This document shows, piece after piece, positions 30,882-38,808 of a stretch of 41,997 bases of DNA. The stretch's first letter is position 1, and the number at the start of each line of letters is the position of its first letter. The DNA lies in the NCBI GenBank assembly GCA_027563145.1, contig CP071310.1, positions 1 to 41,997 on the forward strand. The letters run 5' to 3'. The notes under the pieces are model-generated. The model did no database searches and was not told the DNA's origin. It saw only the letters and a program-made list of their open reading frames with translations. A program made the position numbers and the translations under genes. Source of the stretch: Halocatena halophila (GTDB lineage Archaea; Halobacteriota; Halobacteria; Halobacteriales; Haloarculaceae).

Positions 30882-31433
30882 ATGACTGATTCCGATCCGC
30901 TTCCCACCGCAGAGTTCGTCCATCATACGGCGCTTACTGTTCCCGATATCGACGAAGCGGTTGACTTTTTCGTCGAGGTGCTGGGCTGTGAGGAACTGTA
31001 TCGGAAGGGCCCGTTTGGTGATCCTGATGGTGATTCGATGGAACGGCGACTCGGTGTCCATCCCGATGCAGTCGCCGAACTTGCAATGGTGCGCTGTGGC
31101 CCAACGATGAATCTGGAGCTGTTCGAGTGGGACGCCCCCGATCAGGACGAGACTCCCCTGACGCTGGCCGACACCGGCGCGACACATCTCGGAATCCAGG
31201 TCGGGTCGATCGATCGGGCGCTAGCGGCACTGTCCGACCGCGATGACGTCGAGGTGCTCGACGAACCACAGACCAACGACGACGGCCCGACGGCCGGGCT
31301 CACGTACGTGTTCTGCCGGACTGACTGGGGGCTGATGCTTGAACTGCTCGAAACACCCGAATCAATGCCATATGAGCAAGCGACTGATGGACGGCTGTTC
31401 GATCCTGCCACGCCATGGAACCAGGCTGAATAG
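30882..31433 (+). CDS. VOC (glyoxalase/bleomycin resistance) family protein, 183 residues
   Basis: Metal-dependent enzyme or binding protein of the vicinal oxygen chelate fold. Two beta-alpha-beta-beta-beta modules are visible: FVHHTALTVPDIDEAVDFFV (first metal-ligand His) with AMVRCGPTMNLELFEWDAP, and THLGIQVGSIDRALAALSDR with YVFCRTDWGLMLELLETPE, which supplies the usual His and Glu positions. Size is that of a single-chain two-module VOC protein. It follows the methyltransferase by 48 bases. Likely cargo: dioxygenase, isomerase or antibiotic-binding roles all occur in the family. Confidence 0.85.
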   Translation: MTDSDPLPTAEFVHHTALTVPDIDEAVDFFVEVLGCEELYRKGPFGDPDGDSMERRLGVHPDAVAELAMVRCGPTMNLELFEWDAPDQDETPLTLADTGATHLGIQVGSIDRALAALSDRDDVEVLDEPQTNDDGPTAGLTYVFCRTDWGLMLELLETPESMPYEQATDGRLFDPATPWNQAE

Positions 31434-31447
31434 CGTCACTCCGTTTG

Positions 31448-31477
31448 CTATAGCATTCCCTATAGAAAATCCTATAG
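31448..31477. promoter_or_regulatory. CTATAG triple array 8
   Basis: CTATAG at 31448, 31460 and 31472, 12-bp steps. It sits between two convergent genes (VOC and toxin), where no promoter is needed, so this copy argues for a role other than promoter control. Confidence 0.85.
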
Positions 31478-31508
31478 CCTTAGATCAGTTGTAGGAGAGG
31501 TTCTTGAA

Positions 31509-31796
31509 TCAGTCGTCAGCAGTATACGCTCCGCTTCGATGTTTGATTCTGGCGATAACCATCTCGTTGTCGGTGCGATCGAACGTAACCGAGAGTCGAT
31601 ACTGGCCAATACGGACCTTCTTGTAGGGGCTGTTTTGGAGCGGTTCCCCATAGTCGGGCGGATCGCGCCAGGGAGACTCCACGATGTCTGTGAGTTTGTT
31701 CTGGAGTTGGTCTTGGTCGTCGGCCTCAAGCGCAAGGAAATCTGCTTTGCCAGTGTCTGTGAAGCGAATCGACCACTCATCACCGTCCGCTGTCAT
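31509..31796 (-). CDS. RelE/ParE-family toxin, 95 residues
   Basis: Likely toxin of a type II toxin-antitoxin pair: RelE-type mRNA cleavage or ParE-type gyrase inhibition. Seen: WSIRFTDTGKADFLALEADD, a helix pair, then PPDYGEPLQNSPYKKVRIGQ and YRLSVTFDRTDNEMVIARIK ending HRSGAY, which matches the Y/V-R-x-G-x-Y-R and the closing IxHR-x-x-Y pattern of the family. Its ATG overlaps the stop of the antitoxin gene as ATGA, the usual order antitoxin first. The module is bracketed by CTATAG arrays 8 and 9. Confidence 0.88.
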   Translation of the reverse strand: MTADGDEWSIRFTDTGKADFLALEADDQDQLQNKLTDIVESPWRDPPDYGEPLQNSPYKKVRIGQYRLSVTFDRTDNEMVIARIKHRSGAYTADD

Positions 31797-32080
31797 TCGT
31801 CTGCATCGCGCTCCGACTGTTCGAGCACGTCCTCGAATGAATGGGTCGTTCCCTCCCGCAGTTGCCGTTCTGCCTGTGCGAGTGCAAGCAGTTCGTCCCG
31901 ATCAAACGTCTGGTGGTCAGCCGCATCATGGAGTACGTATCGGATGTATTCCGATCGGGAATTGAAGCCTCTCCCCTGCCAGATCTCGTCGATACGGTCG
32001 AGGAACCGCTGGGTCACACGCACATTCAGCTGGACACGAGTGTCGCTGGGATCTCCCCCAGGTGATGACGCGTCTGACAT
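31793..32080 (-). CDS. Ribbon-helix-helix antitoxin, 95 residues
   Basis: Antitoxin and autorepressor of the neighbouring toxin. Seen: a ribbon-helix-helix in TRVQLNVRVTQRFLDRIDEI..GFNSRSEYIRYVLHDA (about residues 12-48), the classic NVRV strand plus S-R-S-E-Y-I-R helix, then an acidic C-terminal helix that would neutralise the toxin. The start MSDASSPGG at 32080 is chosen; a TATA-like CTATACG on the minus strand (about 32104-32110) lies about 26 bases upstream, so the upstream in-frame extension is not used. CTATAG array 9 is a further 50 bp upstream. Confidence 0.9.
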   Translation of the reverse strand: MSDASSPGGDPSDTRVQLNVRVTQRFLDRIDEIWQGRGFNSRSEYIRYVLHDAADHQTFDRDELLALAQAERQLREGTTHSFEDVLEQSERDADE

Positions 32081-32159
32081 ACATATGTCGTACACGCGCT
32101 GTACGTATAGTGGTGTCGTCCAGTTGCTGTTTCTCTCGGCGCAGATTATTCTCGTCTGG

Positions 32160-32189
32160 CTATAGGATTCGCTATAGAGAATGCTATAG
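32160..32189. promoter_or_regulatory. CTATAG triple array 9
   Basis: CTATAG at 32160, 32172 and 32184, 12-bp steps, 80 bp upstream of the antitoxin start and about 50 bp beyond its TATA box. With array 8 it frames the toxin-antitoxin module at both ends. Confidence 0.87.
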
Positions 32190-32871
32190 CTGTTTACGCT
32201 GGGTGACGCCCCAGCTGATAGGTGGGATATTCCCAATGTTCCATTTCAAGCACTCTCTTTGTCCTACTGTGATTATTCTTCGCGCTCTATGCTCTGGAAT
32301 ATTCGTTGTACCACCCGAAGACCGCTCGCCTCCTTTCAGAGGCTCGCTCCGCAACGCCCTTGGACTGTGTAGTATACGTCGTAAGAGGGGTTCCCAGGCG
32401 GTCGTTTGCAGGCCTGGGTGTCCCACGGTTGTTGCGGTCACCTGTCCGGCTTTCGTTGCTCAGCCCAGATATCGGTATTCGTCGCCCCACCTGTTATTCA
32501 TTTGTCGTCGCTCAGCTTGGCTGTCCCCCTGGTGCATCTGGACTGGGGTCAGATCTCTTCATCGCATGGGGGGCCTCCCACAAATCACTTCCACCCTAGG
32601 GGGGAGGCCTCCGCATGCGGGTTCCTCGGCAATCGAAAATGAACGTTAATTGCCGTTTAATGTTTGAGGGTTTAGATGCTTCTTGAGGGTACTGAAAAGC
32701 TCGTCTGTGATACGTGCCATCAAGTCCTGAAAGGGGTGAAAAACGGGCATCTCAGCGGGGTGTCCTGAGGGGCTTTCATTTGGTTCTCAAGCGATTTTAT
32801 TTTCACGTGATGACTGGGTCCGAGGTTGAGATGAAATGGATTCTGTGCGGCGGATTTCTGAGGATAGTCGG
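32190..32871. other. Gene-less region with a long hairpin and shared repeat words
   Basis: No credible gene. It contains GGCCTGGGTGTCC (32411-32423), the word also found at 8447, 9644 and other gene-less places, and a strong hairpin at 32564-32618. The part from 32640 to 32870 shows nothing clear beyond AT-rich blocks. Confidence 0.5.
32564..32618. repeat. Long imperfect hairpin
   Basis: GCATGGGG-GGCCTCCC (32564-32579) pairs with 32602-32618, 16 pairs with one G-U and one bulged base, around a 22-base loop. Very GC-rich; it may be a terminator or part of a structured element. Confidence 0.65.
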
Positions 32872-33009
32872 TCAATGGATGAAGAGATAGTCGATGATGC
32901 GACAATCTGGGCAGGTGATCTCGTGGCCATCGCCCTTTGCGTTCTTGATCGTCACTTCGCCCAGTTGCCAGCCGCCGGTGTCGCATCGATCGCAGGTGTA
33001 CCCACCCAT
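32872..33009 (-). CDS. Zinc-ribbon mini-protein, 45 residues
   Basis: Short gene with N-terminus MGGYTCDRCDTGGWQLGEVT and C-terminal ITCPDCRIIDYLFIH: CxxC at residues 6-9 and CPDC at about 34-37 form a compact four-Cys zinc ribbon. The start at 33009 is chosen because the upstream frame is Pro/Ser-rich and low quality. Same type as the Cys-rich mini-proteins of the left operon. Stands alone between two gene-less stretches. Function unknown. Confidence 0.65.
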   Translation of the reverse strand: MGGYTCDRCDTGGWQLGEVTIKNAKGDGHEITCPDCRIIDYLFIH

Positions 33010-33489
33010 GGAGTGATTGTCCACAGCTCCTGCCAAGGTCTTTGCGCAGATCGGATGGAAGCACTGGAACCGGTGGTGAGCAGAAGAAGTGCCGGTGGGT
33101 TTCCACGCTTTCACGCACGCACACGCGCGAAGGCTCGGAAAAAGTGGTGGCGAATGTCGTAGAAGACCGGATTTGCCGACATTAATTGGCGGATTGGGTC
33201 CGCCCGACTGCTCCCCTCGGCTGTTTTCGAGCTCTCTCACTGAATTACTGCTGGAATTGTCGTCTTTTCTCGCATATCCGAAGCAACTCAGGTACTGTGG
33301 TTCTCCTGACGGGATCAGTCACACCCCTCTTTTAGTCTACTCCCACGTGTTCTGTGTGAAATCATAAGTCACCGTGGCGGTATTGTCTTAGTATTCATAT
33401 ATAGGCCTCATCCCGACCGGTTGGGGACGAACCTGCTTGCAGCAGGGCTGCTGAATCAGGGTAAGAAACGGTATCAGCAATTCAAGGCA

Positions 33490-34053
33490 ATGTGTCGAAA
33501 TGTGGTGTTTCACAAGAGTCTTCGTACCGCGAATGGGGAGTCCGTCACAGAACACGAGCTAGACGACCTCACAGACATAGGTGATAACTGTAGAACGGTC
33601 ATTGAGCGTCTCTATCTCTTGGCTGCTGCGGACGATGAGACCTATTGCATGGTGTTTTGGAGCGGACAGGAGGCAGTCCCTCGAGTGGCTCAGGAAATAA
33701 ATGCCGTCTATGGGTACGATCTGGCGACAAATCCCCAGCTGGAACAGGCTCTCAAGCGTGCCGTTACCGAAGCCTACGAAGAATCCGTTGGTTCGTTCAG
33801 TGAGTGCCCCGTTGACGTCGGACTGGATCAGCAGTTCGTCGCCGAAGCAAACATCGATGAGCTCCAGGATCGCTTAACAGAGATGCACCGGCTCTGTCAT
33901 TCCCTTGGGGATGGACCCGGTCGTCGAAAAGTGAGTCAGATGATGGATCCCCAAGCGTTCGAGTTTGTTTCTAGACTCGTATTGGAAACAACCGTGATGT
34001 CCAGAGTTTGCTGGTTCTTGGCCCAGGTGGAGCGGGCAAGTATCGGGCAATAA
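33490..34053 (+). CDS. Helical protein of unknown function, 187 residues (start uncertain)
   Basis: Not recognised. From MCRNVVFHKSLRTANGESVT onward the protein is mostly helical and acidic (DNCRTVIERLYLLAAADDET, QEINAVYGYDLATNPQLEQA, ANIDELQDRLTEMHRLCHSL) with no obvious catalytic motif or membrane segment. The ATG at 33490 is conservative; the frame stays open to a TTG at 33421, and TATATA at about 33397-33403 would suit a start near 33425. A lone rightward gene between gene-less stretches; may belong to the halocin region downstream. Confidence 0.6.
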   Translation: MCRNVVFHKSLRTANGESVTEHELDDLTDIGDNCRTVIERLYLLAAADDETYCMVFWSGQEAVPRVAQEINAVYGYDLATNPQLEQALKRAVTEAYEESVGSFSECPVDVGLDQQFVAEANIDELQDRLTEMHRLCHSLGDGPGRRKVSQMMDPQAFEFVSRLVLETTVMSRVCWFLAQVERASIGQ

Positions 34054-34640
34054 CCGAGCTCGTTGCCACTGTACATCGTCTCTCACCCAGTTTCTCTCTA
34101 TCAATCGTGGAGATTCCTCTGAAGTGTCGTCCGATGCCTATCGAGATTTTCTTGGAGTTCATCTCTGGTATAGGACGAAGTGCACAGCACCTTTACCAGC
34201 CGAAACCAATTGTCCAAGCGAGAAAGATAGTGAATAGCAGCGAGAGTAGCTTCACTTCCTGTCGCTGGCCCAGTCATGATGAGACCGGTTCGATTTTCAT
34301 CATCGAAATGATTGTCGGAGGTTATAGCTAACGACAGATGGTTGCAACCCTCATGCTGTTGTGAAACACGTTAAGTCTCCGTGGAGGACTGGCTCCGAGA
34401 GATACACCTGTGGAATACGTAATGTCTGTACTGCACGATGTAAGGGGGTGCTCATCAGAATCACTATCAGTACTTCACAAAGCGGCTTAGTTAGAACGTC
34501 TGTTCCGGGGGATGTCCGCACCAAACAGCGAGTAGATGTTCTAATTAATATCTTTCCCCATTCTATTGGTTATAAATTTATACTTGTCGGTGGGAATGGT
34601 CGGCGGAACATATAATGTGGTGTGAAAATATGGGTCGTAT
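34054..34640. other. Gene-less AT-rich stretch before the halocin-like gene
   Basis: Only short, unconvincing frames. A clear TATA box TATAAATTTATA lies at about 34571-34582, about 60 bases before the ATG of the halocin-like gene, giving an mRNA with a short leader. The rest may be decayed sequence. Confidence 0.4.
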
Positions 34641-35447
34641 ATGGCTGACAGATGGTCATCAATAAATCGTCGAAACGTTCTAAAGACAATTGGCGGAATT
34701 GGTGTAGGTTTAGGCGCCTCGCAGATAGGAGTAAGTGCATCAACAATAGAAAAATCAGTCAATAAAATAGATACTAATGAATATGTCGGGAAGGGCAAGG
34801 AGAAGGTGATTCAAAGGGCTAAGAAAGATTTCGAATTTAAAAAGTTATTGAAACACTATAAAAAGGAAGGCTATAGGCTGGATAAGAAAAATGGCAGTGC
34901 GATAAAAGTTAATGCAGAATCGACGTCCTATAATCACGTTGTTGGTGTTCTAGAACATCATAAAATTAACGCACCCCGGAAATATATCACCTGGTTTGAT
35001 ATTGATCTATCTGAATTAGACATTGATGATGAGGGATATAATGCATTTGCATATGAAATTGGTGAAAAGAGCGAAGGTGATGTTGAAGTAATAAGAAAGG
35101 TTGCTGATGGGAATGGGGTAAAATCGAATAGTGATACACTATCAATAGGTAGTGGAGGAATAGGGACTAGGGATAATATGGGGCCTGGTGGTGGTGGTGG
35201 CTGCACAGGATGTTGGCAGCGTAGTATAGACTGTGATTCTTATAATTGGGACTGTATTCTACAGATCGCTGGAGCATACATTACAGCAGCGGGTACCTGT
35301 GCAAGTTGTACAATCCCTCAACCAGTATGTTTAGCTTGCATTGGAACACTAGTGGGATCCGTAGGTGTGTCAATAGGCTGTGAAGTGGGTAATAACTGTA
35401 TTACTCAAATGTCCTGCTTTGACCCCTGTCCATCTCTTCCCTCTTGA
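34641..35447 (+). CDS. Halocin C8-like precursor with Tat signal, 268 residues
   Basis: Likely antimicrobial (archaeocin) precursor. N-terminus: SSINRRNVLKTIGGIGVGLG, a twin-arginine signal with hydrophobic core. Middle: a basic-acidic helical domain to about residue 180. After the Gly run GPGGGGG comes a Cys-rich hydrophobic domain with 12 Cys (188, 191, 198, 205, 220, 223, 230, 233, 247, 253, 259, 263), interspersed with AYITAAGTCASC and IGTLVGSVGVSIGC. In halocin C8 the precursor is exported by Tat and split into an N-terminal immunity protein and a C-terminal Cys-rich peptide of about 76 residues with 10 Cys; this protein has the same plan and nearly the same length (268 vs about 283). 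AT-rich, so probably acquired. Confidence 0.78.
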   Translation: MADRWSSINRRNVLKTIGGIGVGLGASQIGVSASTIEKSVNKIDTNEYVGKGKEKVIQRAKKDFEFKKLLKHYKKEGYRLDKKNGSAIKVNAESTSYNHVVGVLEHHKINAPRKYITWFDIDLSELDIDDEGYNAFAYEIGEKSEGDVEVIRKVADGNGVKSNSDTLSIGSGGIGTRDNMGPGGGGGCTGCWQRSIDCDSYNWDCILQIAGAYITAAGTCASCTIPQPVCLACIGTLVGSVGVSIGCEVGNNCITQMSCFDPCPSLPS

Positions 35448-35501
35448 GCGATTAGCTCTGGTTGTTCAGTGTCGTCGAGTTCCCAAAGCTTGGCACTGTT
35501 C

Positions 35502-35768
35502 TTAGGCAAGGAAGTGTAGTGTGGTCCCGATGATGAAAAGTAGTGTACCTACACCGATGGCTCCAAGACAGACTCGGCTAATACTGACATCATCCAGATC
35601 CGCGGTGAGAAGAGTATAGACCGAGCTGAGGCTTATTCCCACGCCACCAAGAGCCATCAGTATTTCACTTGCACCAAGTCCACTGCCAACTCCAGATGAT
35701 AGGGCATTTACAACAACTACTACGCCGAAAAGTAAGTACGTGCCATGGTAGAGATGAAAACGATTCAT
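35502..35768 (-). CDS. Small three-helix membrane protein, 88 residues, possible halocin accessory
   Basis: Hydrophobic protein with three membrane segments: YLLFGVVVVVNALSSGVG, ILMALGGVGISLSSVYTLLT and VCLGAIGVGTLLFIIGTTLH, with one acidic loop (ADLDDVSIS). It ends 54 bases from the stop of the halocin-like gene and runs toward it. Small membrane proteins next to bacteriocin genes often give immunity or help export; this is inference from position only, since halocin C8 itself carries immunity in its own precursor. Confidence 0.6.
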   Translation of the reverse strand: MNRFHLYHGTYLLFGVVVVVNALSSGVGSGLGASEILMALGGVGISLSSVYTLLTADLDDVSISRVCLGAIGVGTLLFIIGTTLHFLA

Positions 35769-36121
35769 ACAGTATACTTACAAGGGAATAGTAAAAGATT
35801 GTTGCCTGGTGGCTATCTCAACACCGTATTTTGGCGACGCTGATGGCGTCGTAGTAACTCCAGCTCCCGAGTGCCAGGCATGAAACATGCTTCCGGAAAT
35901 TGGAAGTGGTAATAAGTAGAATATGTCCGTGCGGTGACATATAAAACTGCCCCAATACCGTCAGGTGTTCTCATAGTCTAAAGGTATAGTCTCTCGCCAG
36001 TCTGGTGAAAAGTGGAGGTGTCTTTATCTGTGCAAAGAGGTGGCGAGAAGTATATTGAGACCGTCGCCGATTCGCTCGCGGAGCAGACGTAGCAATGTGT
36101 TCGTACGTGTGATGAAGGCTG
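35769..36121. other. Gene-less AT-rich stretch
   Basis: No gene seen. A short hairpin GACGC/GCGTC lies at about 35837-35851. The rest shows nothing clear. Confidence 0.35.
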
Positions 36122-37543
36122 TTACCGTGCAGTCCGTCGTCCAAGGACGAACACGAGGAGGGCGACAAGCAACGCACCAATGATAGATTCGATGGCAACG
36201 ATGACCCTCATACCATTACCGGCAGGAGCGAGTCCGCCATCCATAATTGTCGAGAATGTGGTGATGCTGAAATAAATATTCATCAGCACCTCTTGCCAGC
36301 CAGCAATCGTCCACAATTGACTGAGTGAGGTGATAGCGTATTCGGTATTAGTAGAGTCCCTTACCCCACCGAGCCCTGCAAACAGGAGTCCTGAGGAGAG
36401 GATAACGCCACCCCACCAAGTGAGAACCCGCTTGACGCTCTCACCGTGTCGGGTAAGATGCCACATCAGCGTTTTGACCCCCCACGGGCCGTATTTTCCA
36501 CGCTTCCAGTAGAGCGCTCGCTCGACCTCCTCCTTGCTAATATGGAATTCACGAGCCTCTTCAGAGAGAGCGTTCTCTTCATGAAGGATTTCAAGCCGCC
36601 GATACACCCACTTGGCTGCTTCAAGAGGGTGTATATTCTTAGGAAGTTGCTCGGCTATGTGTGGATTTTCTTCGTAGATACAACTCGGACGAGACATAAT
36701 TGAGTCGTAGAAGGTAGTTTTTGGGTTGAAAAATATCGTTTTGGAGTTGATACGTGTATCTGAAAAGACGGTATCGTAGAGGAGTGTGCTCGTAAACGTC
36801 ACATCACGACAATCCGTACGCGTGAATACAGCATCTTGAAGCGTTGCATGTCGAAATTTCGCATATCTAGCGTCGGCATCTGACAAATCAGCGTCTTGTA
36901 GATCGGCGTCGGTGAAGTCAGCCGTTCGGAGAAAAGAGTCGGTAAGATCGCCCCATCGGAGGTCAGCGTCAGTGAAGTCAGCTCCTGAGAGATCAGAATC
37001 AGTAAAGTTAGCTCCATGGAGATCGGCTTCAATAAAACCGCTCCTAGTGATGGTAGCGCCAGTGAAGTTTGCCTGTGTGATGGTAGCTCTGCGGAATCCG
37101 GTCCCTTCAAGCTCAGCGTCGGTGAAATCGGTGTATTGGAGGTTAGCGTCGGTGAAGTCAGCTCCACTTAGATCAGTATTAGAGAAATCGACATTTTGAA
37201 ACTCCGAATTGCTAAGTCTGGCTCCAAGAAGTGTGCATCCCCCAAGCGACAACATTTCACCCTTTTTTGGGAGATTGCGGAGAATAGCTCCATCAAGCCG
37301 TTCAGCGTCGTTTCCTCGTCTGGTGATGAGCTCTGTAAGCGGCTTTTCATCTACGTCGGCATGCCAGATACATCGTTCTGTCTCATCATGAGATTTCCAG
37401 ACTGATCGCCAACAACAAACTGGATTAGTTCTTTCAATCCACGCGCTGCGATCGCCAATGAAATTCATCTCGCCGAATTCAAGCACATACCCACACCGAT
37501 TCTCGGGGATGTCTGTATTCTTCTCAGCCATACACTCGGCCAT
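36122..37543 (-). CDS. Pentapeptide-repeat protein with C-terminal two-helix channel-like domain, 473 residues
   Basis: Residues about 100-270 are pentapeptide repeats of the A(D/N)LxX type: DFSNTDLSGADFTDANLQYT, ADLHGANFTDSDLSGADFTD and so on, which fold as a right-handed beta helix. Then a helical linker, and near 385-473 two membrane helices (LTWWGGVILSSGLLFAGL, IVAIESIIGALLVALLVFVL) with between them the pore-loop position TFSTIMDGGLAPAG. K+ channel filters read TVGYGD; here that signature is absent, so selectivity must differ. The N-terminus contains CGYVLEFGE and paired Cys. A TATA box (37557-37566, minus) supports the start at 37543. Such fusions occur in haloarchaea; defence or osmotic roles are open. 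Confidence 0.85.
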   Translation of the reverse strand: MAECMAEKNTDIPENRCGYVLEFGEMNFIGDRSAWIERTNPVCCWRSVWKSHDETERCIWHADVDEKPLTELITRRGNDAERLDGAILRNLPKKGEMLSLGGCTLLGARLSNSEFQNVDFSNTDLSGADFTDANLQYTDFTDAELEGTGFRRATITQANFTGATITRSGFIEADLHGANFTDSDLSGADFTDADLRWGDLTDSFLRTADFTDADLQDADLSDADARYAKFRHATLQDAVFTRTDCRDVTFTSTLLYDTVFSDTRINSKTIFFNPKTTFYDSIMSRPSCIYEENPHIAEQLPKNIHPLEAAKWVYRRLEILHEENALSEEAREFHISKEEVERALYWKRGKYGPWGVKTLMWHLTRHGESVKRVLTWWGGVILSSGLLFAGLGGVRDSTNTEYAITSLSQLWTIAGWQEVLMNIYFSITTFSTIMDGGLAPAGNGMRVIVAIESIIGALLVALLVFVLGRRTAR

Positions 37544-38006
37544 GGTTGAGTTCTGGAAATATATAGTAGTGGATGTATTCTGAACTCTGAATATGTGAAG
37601 ATGTCATAGAAGGCAGTGGCACTCCGGCCTGGGTTCCTGCTGTGTCCCCCCTCAGCGTTCACTCCTTACTAGGATTTGCACGAACCCTGATTCTTTGAAG
37701 GTCTTGTTCACGACCCCTGGCGTTTTGGCATTTAGGAGTCGATGGCTTGGAATGAACCCCGGCCACCGACCTGCATGACGACTTGAGTGGTCATCTGTCG
37801 ATCGCTGAGAAAATCGTCGTCGAGATCGGGCGAAGAGACATGCTGGTAATCGGGATCACTAGTTTCGTCAGGTACTCGCTCAGCGGTTCGCTTCACAATT
37901 GTGCGTACCCCCCGGGTGGAGCGTTGTTGGTTTCGATAACCTGGCCAATTTCAGAGGACGGACCCTCCGATTGAGCAATCGACAAACGCGCTTGGAGATC
38001 TGTAAG
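37544..38006. other. Gene-less stretch between channel protein and recombinase
   Basis: No credible gene. It carries CGGCCTGGGTTCC (37625-37637), a relative of the GGCCTGGGTGYC word found in the other gene-less regions. Frames in it are short and without motif; possibly remnants of an older gene. Confidence 0.4.
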
Positions 38007-38069
38007 TCACACAATCTTCGTGTAATCGTCTGAATCCATCAGGTCCCCCATTCTTTCATCAAGTGTCAT
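38007..38069 (-). CDS. Possible 20-residue peptide coupled to the recombinase
   Basis: Frame MTLDERMGDLMDSDDYTKIV, whose ATG overlaps the recombinase stop as ATGA. Only the overlap supports it; it may be chance or the decayed start of a longer gene. Confidence 0.25.
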   Translation of the reverse strand: MTLDERMGDLMDSDDYTKIV

Positions 38070-38671
38070 AGTGCGACTTTCGTCATCGATTGGATGATGT
38101 TCTCCTCAGTCGGGGCAGCAAGATACGGCTCGATCGCGTCGTAGGAACTCCACCCACCAAGCGCCATCACGATACGGGGACTGATTCCTTCCTCCACCAA
38201 TAGATGATTCGCCCAGCAGCGCCGGAGGTCGTGCGTCGACACACGGAGGTAATCATCGTCGCCGGTGTCCTCGGCAGCCTGTTCAGCCGCCTGCTCGACC
38301 CAGTACTGGAGCGTACGTTTCGACCGATCAATGATTGGCTCGTCGTGAGTGATACCCTCATGCTGCATGTACCGGTTAATGGTACGCTCCAACTCGACCG
38401 GGACCCAGGTCTCCCGGTGTTTTCCCTCCTGGTACTCACCGGAGGTGTCCTTCCCACCGACGACCTCCAGTGAGTGATGCGTACCATCGCTCATCCTGGA
38501 GACGTGGGCCGGGCACACGTCAAGGACTTCAGCGACCCGCAGTCCACAGTCTCCCATCAACCGGATGGCAATCTCCCGATCCCACGACGATGCAGCTCGT
38601 GGGAGGTGCTGGTACTCGTCGCGGCTCATCCAGACGTTGAACGAGCCGTCTTTGTTCCGTTCGGTTCTCAT
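38066..38671 (-). CDS. Short tyrosine recombinase (XerC/D-like integrase), 201 residues
   Basis: Site-specific recombinase. Seen: Arg I in GDCGLRVAEVLDVCP (about residue 45), the beta-hairpin Lys region VVGGKDTSGEY, His-x-x-Arg in STHDLRRCWANHLL (about 159-162), the GGWSSYDAIEPYL segment with the second His replaced by Trp, as in many Xer-like enzymes, and the catalytic Tyr in EPYL. At 201 residues it lacks most of the N-terminal core-binding domain; the start MRTERNKDGS at 38671 is preceded by CATAATA about 23 bases upstream. It could integrate the plasmid (see the tRNA-like element at 39857) or resolve multimers. Confidence 0.9.
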   Translation of the reverse strand: MRTERNKDGSFNVWMSRDEYQHLPRAASSWDREIAIRLMGDCGLRVAEVLDVCPAHVSRMSDGTHHSLEVVGGKDTSGEYQEGKHRETWVPVELERTINRYMQHEGITHDEPIIDRSKRTLQYWVEQAAEQAAEDTGDDDYLRVSTHDLRRCWANHLLVEEGISPRIVMALGGWSSYDAIEPYLAAPTEENIIQSMTKVAL

Positions 38672-38808
38672 TATTGCACGCTTCTATTATGAATTTCATG
38701 CAACTTAGTTACTCCGCACGCGTCACCCGTCTCGCTGAAAGCACCGAATTCGGCCGTTAGAGAGAATCAGTGGTGTTGTGGTTGCACGTTATTAAACAAA
38801 CGCGAAAC

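Noticed and set aside
31142..31411. Leftward frame that could be driven by CTATAG array 8
   Set aside because: Ser-rich antisense shadow of the VOC gene.
34871..34876. Single CTATAG inside the halocin-like gene
   Set aside because: No neighbour at 12 bp; expected by chance in AT-rich coding DNA.
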